Source: Anaerolinea sp.
GTDB lineage: Bacteria > Chloroflexota > Anaerolineae > JAAEKA01
DNA length: 7,941 nt
Direction of reading: 5' to 3'
Assembly: GCA_014879765.1 (NCBI GenBank)
Contig: JACSRL010000398.1
Coordinates: forward strand, 1-7,941
The position numbers and the translations under genes are program-made. Positions 5,288 through 7,941 of this stretch are shown here, piece by piece (within the stretch, counting starts at the first letter, position 1; each line of letters opens with the position of its first letter). The notes beneath the pieces are model-generated. The model was not told where the DNA came from and ran no database searches. It saw only the letters and a list, made by a program, of their open reading frames with translations.

Positions 5288-7682
5288 GCAGCACCAACTG
5301 CTGCGCCAGCGCCGCATAGCGCGCCTGCTCGCGCGGCGTCAGCGGCCGCTTGACGGTTTGGCGCAGCGCCTGGGCGCGCCGGAACTGCGCGGCGGCTTCG
5401 TCCAACTGGCCGCCGCGCCAGGCCAGCTCGCCCTGCACCAGCCAGGCCGAGGCGGTGACGACGGCGTCGCCGCGGCTTTCGTAGTGCGCCAGCGCGGCGG
5501 TGGCCAGCGCCGCGGCCGCGGCATAGTCCCCCTCCTCGATGGCGATGCGCGCCAGCAGCAACTGCGGGTCGGGCAGGTAGTGGCTGTCGCCCAGCGCCTC
5601 GAAAAGCTGCAAGGCGGCCTGCGCCATCGGCTTCGCCCCCGCCAGATCCCCCTGGTCGTAGAGCACGTCGGCCAGGTTGTGCAGCACGAAGGCTTGCATC
5701 CAGCCGGCCGGCCCCGCCATCACCGCCTCGTGCGCCCGCTCCAGCCACTGCCGGGCCTGCGCGCAGTCCTGCATGTCCAGGGCGACGACGCCGATGTTGG
5801 CCCAGGCCTGGGCCGGGTCGGATGTGGGGTCGGCGTCGATGCTGGCCAGCAGCCAGTCGATGGCCTGCTGGTAGTCGCCCATCGTGTAGGCGGTCAGCCC
5901 CATGTTGTGCAACGTCGTGGCGACGCCCAGCGCATCGCCCAGCTCGCGGCGCAGCGCCAGCCCTTCGGCGTGGCAGGCCAGGCTGCCGGCGTAGTCGTCC
6001 CGCGCCAACTGGATGGAGGCCAGCCCGTTGAGGGCCCGCGCCCGGGCCGAGAGATCGGGCGTGGTCAACTGCAAGGCGGCGTGCAGCAGCTCCTCTCCCA
6101 GCTCGAACAGGCCGCGGCGGTACCAGAACCACCACAGATTGCCGGCCAGGGCGATGGCCAGCTCCCCCTGCTCCTGCGCCAGCGCCCAGCGCAGCGCGGC
6201 CAGGCAGTTGTCGTGATCGGCCAGCGCGGCCTGCATCCAGGCGACCTGGTCGTCGCCCAGCAGCCCGGCGAACACCTGCCCCGTGAAGGCGTGGAAGTGC
6301 TCAGCGTGGCGTCGCTGGCTGTCGTCGAGCTGGCCCGCGGCCGCCAGCCGCTCCAGGGCGTAGGCGCGCAGCGTCTCCAGCAGGCTCACCCGTTGACCGT
6401 CGAAGGCTGCCAGGTTGGCGCGCGCCAGCGCGGCCAGCAGTCCGGCGTCGGCGCCGGCGATGGCCTGGGCCGCCTGGGCGGCGCCGCCGCCGACCAGCAC
6501 GCCCAGCCGCGCGAAGGCTTCCTGTTGCGCCGCGGGCAACATGCGCACGCTCCACTCGATGGCCGCGTGCAGGGTGCGATGGCGCTCGGCCACGTTGCGT
6601 CGGGTCTGTTGCAGCCAGGTGGAGGAGAGCTGGCCGTGGCCGCGCAGGGCCAACAACTGCTGAGCCGCCACCTGGGGGGGCAGCTCGCGCAGCCGCACCG
6701 CGGCCAGCTCCAGCGCCAGCGGCAGCCCGTCCAGCGCCACACAGAGCGTCGCCAGCGGCAGCAGGTTCTCGGCGTTCAGCGCAAAGGTGGGATCGGCCGC
6801 GCGCACCCGCGCCAGCAGCAACTGCATGGCCGGCGTCTGGCCCCAGACCGCGGCATCGGGGGGCTGCGCCAGGTCAGGCATGGGTAAAGGGCCTAGCGGC
6901 CACTCCTGCTCGCCGTACAGGTCCAGCGGGACGCGGCTGGTGCAGAGCAGCTTCAGGAAGGGGGCGCGGCCCAGCCAGTCCACGAAAAGGGGGGCGCTTT
7001 CCAGCACGTGCTCGCAGTTGTCCAGCACCAGCAGCAGGCGGCGCGGGGCCAGATAGGCGGCGATCGCCTGCTCGGCCGGCTGGCCGGGCGCGGGGGTCAG
7101 GCCCAGCGCGGCCAGGAGGGCATAGGGCACGTCGCCGGCCGCGGCTACGTCGGCCAGCGGCACGAAGAGCGCGCCATCGGCGAAGCCGGGCAGGGCCTGG
7201 TGAGCGAGCTCCAGCGCCAGCCGGCTCTTGCCGATGCCCGGCGCGCCGACGACGGTGACCAGCCGGGCGCCGGCCAGCAGGGCCAACAGGTCGGCCAGCT
7301 CGCCGGCCCGGCCGATGAGCGGCAGCAGCGGCGCGGGCGGCCGGTGCAGCGGCGCGGCCGGCGCCAGCGCCCGCTCGCTGGTAAGCTGGACGCGCGTCGC
7401 GCGCGTGCGGGTGATGGTGATCTGCTGGTCGCTGCGTGTGCGGCCGGCCAGGGCCAGGAACTGCTCCACCAGCGCCGTTTCCTGTCTTTGGAAGAGCGCG
7501 GGCACGAAGAGCGCGGCGATGACCGCCAGATCGGGCAGGCGCGAGCCGTTTTCCAGGCGCGCGATCTGCTCGCGGCTGTAGCCCACCGCGCGGCCCATCT
7601 CGTCCTGGGTCAGGCGGGCGCGCTTGCGCAGCAGGCGCAGCGCATCGGGAAAGGTGTCGGGAAGCGTAGTCAACACAAGCAC
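5280..7682 (-). CDS. XRE-HTH / NB-ARC (STAND) ATPase / TPR transcriptional regulator
   Basis: This is a predicted signal-transduction ATPase that binds DNA through its N-terminus; 800 aa from GTG 7682. Residues ~12-65 form an XRE helix-turn-helix (LTQDEMGRAVGYSREQIARL). The NB-ARC core follows: Walker A GAPGIGKS with K152, Walker B LLLVLDNCEHV with D221, the CTSR sensor motif (R250), and GLPL at 319-322. The rest is helical, with clear TPRs from about 540 to the end (for example TLHNMGLTAYTMGDYQQAIDWL). In this class ligand or protein binding at the TPRs is thought to release ATP-driven oligomerisation. Start choice: the frame stays open to a TTG at 7748, but that extension (VPLIRVPPRPSASQ) is encoded by a palindromic repeat. 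GTG 7682, with AAGGA 12 bases upstream, is preferred; GTG 7676 and TTG 7673 are alternatives. No effector domain is fused. The regulated genes are unknown. Confidence 0.85.
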   Translation of the reverse strand: MLVLTTLPDTFPDALRLLRKRARLTQDEMGRAVGYSREQIARLENGSRLPDLAVIAALFVPALFQRQETALVEQFLALAGRTRSDQQITITRTRATRVQLTSERALAPAAPLHRPPAPLLPLIGRAGELADLLALLAGARLVTVVGAPGIGKSRLALELAHQALPGFADGALFVPLADVAAAGDVPYALLAALGLTPAPGQPAEQAIAAYLAPRRLLLVLDNCEHVLESAPLFVDWLGRAPFLKLLCTSRVPLDLYGEQEWPLGPLPMPDLAQPPDAAVWGQTPAMQLLLARVRAADPTFALNAENLLPLATLCVALDGLPLALELAAVRLRELPPQVAAQQLLALRGHGQLSSTWLQQTRRNVAERHRTLHAAIEWSVRMLPAAQQEAFARLGVLVGGGAAQAAQAIAGADAGLLAALARANLAAFDGQRVSLLETLRAYALERLAAAGQLDDSQRRHAEHFHAFTGQVFAGLLGDDQVAWMQAALADHDNCLAALRWALAQEQGELAIALAGNLWWFWYRRGLFELGEELLHAALQLTTPDLSARARALNGLASIQLARDDYAGSLACHAEGLALRRELGDALGVATTLHNMGLTAYTMGDYQQAIDWLLASIDADPTSDPAQAWANIGVVALDMQDCAQARQWLERAHEAVMAGPAGWMQAFVLHNLADVLYDQGDLAGAKPMAQAALQLFEALGDSHYLPDPQLLLARIAIEEGDYAAAAALATAALAHYESRGDAVVTASAWLVQGELAWRGGQLDEAAAQFRRAQALRQTVKRPLTPREQARYAALAQQLVLRP

Positions 7683-7705
7683 GTTCGTTGCAAATCCTTG
7701 GTTTT

Positions 7706-7794
7706 GGGACGCTGATGGACGCGGAGGAACGCGGATCAGAGGGACCAATTATGTCGGCCTTCCGGTCTGCGTTCATCCGCGTTAATCCGCGTCC
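7706..7794. repeat. 89-bp palindromic repeat, copy A
   Basis: This is an imperfect hairpin with arms 7707-7740 and 7761-7794 (27 of 34 positions pair) and a 20-base loop. The arms are made of ~10-bp units around acgcgga. It is 87/89 identical to copy B. It lies in the leader of the STAND gene and encodes the spurious N-terminal extension of that frame. Confidence 0.75.
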
Positions 7795-7812
7795 AGTCGT
7801 TGCCTTAGGTAA

Positions 7813-7901
7813 GGGACGCTGATGGACGCGGAGGAACGCGGATCAGAGGGACCAATTATGTCGGCCTTCTGGTCTGCGTTCATCCGCGTCAATCCGCGTC
7901 C
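7813..7901. repeat. 89-bp palindromic repeat, copy B
   Basis: This is a second copy in the same orientation, starting 107 bp after copy A with an 18-bp spacer. Only two bases differ (7763 C against 7870 T; 7783 T against 7890 C). Its arms, 7813-7847 and 7868-7902, pair at 30 of 35 positions, better than in copy A. Confidence 0.75.
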
Positions 7902-7917
7902 CAAAACGCGCTGAGGC

Positions 7918-7933
7918 TGTCACAAAATGTCAC
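7918..7933. promoter_or_regulatory. TGTCAC direct repeat, possible regulator site
   Basis: TGTCAC-AAAA-TGTCAC gives two hexamers one helical turn (10 bp) apart, close to the window edge. The spacing suits a regulator binding a tandem site, but the gene it would serve lies outside the window or is the distant STAND gene. Confidence 0.2.
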
Positions 7934-7941
7934 CACAGGTC

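Noticed and set aside
6674..6680. Run of seven G (C on the coding strand) in the STAND gene, possible phase-variation tract
   Set aside because: Seven bases is short for slippage-based switching, runs of six occur elsewhere by GC content, and the frame is intact.
5250..6887. 545-codon open frame on the plus strand opposite the STAND gene
   Set aside because: It is low-complexity Gly/Gln/Arg/His-rich translation opposite the TPR-coding region, explained by GC-rich codon use in the real gene.
7706..7901. Two evenly spaced hairpin repeats as a minimal CRISPR array
   Set aside because: The 89-bp units are far longer than CRISPR repeats, there is one 18-bp spacer only, and no cas gene is present.

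Overview
The window is a high-GC bacterial segment with five protein genes, several small palindromic repeats and no RNA genes or transposase genes. The gene types (TPR-CHAT protease, XRE-STAND-TPR regulator, ECF-like sigma factor with zinc-finger anti-sigma) and the non-coding dispersed hairpin repeats built on short cgcaaag and acgcgga units suggest a large-genome, morphologically complex bacterium. A filamentous Chloroflexota (Caldilinea/Anaerolineae type) is my best guess. This is inferred from style, not from a marker gene.

Layout. 1-141 is a short upstream region with two copies of a 14-nt repeat. 142-2433 (+) encodes a complete TPR-CHAT caspase-like protease with its His-Cys dyad. It converges on a two-gene minus-strand unit: an ECF-type sigma factor (3899-3219) followed 50 bp later by a soluble zinc-finger anti-sigma-like protein (3168-2455). 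A hairpin fills the 21-bp gap between the convergent stop codons. A good housekeeping-type promoter (TTGCCA-N17-TACAAT, 3979-3951) precedes the sigma gene. 3980-4175 holds two abutting palindromic elements. 5192-4176 (-) is an unrecognised lipoprotein with a strong ribosome binding site and a compact, possibly regulated leader. 7682-5280 (-) is an XRE-HTH/NB-ARC/TPR regulator of the STAND class. Upstream of it, 7706-7901 holds two near-identical 89-bp palindromic repeats.

How the parts may work together (inference). The sigma and anti-sigma genes form a signalling pair whose anti-sigma has no membrane segment, so its signal should be cytoplasmic. The adjacent CHAT protease is a plausible partner, either cleaving the anti-sigma or being a target of the sigma factor. 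The STAND regulator and CHAT protease belong to families often found together in NTP-dependent conflict or stress-response loci of multicellular bacteria. The window therefore could be part of a signal-triggered response locus, but nothing in the sequence proves that the two halves are linked. The lipoprotein has visibly lower GC than its neighbours and may have a separate history.
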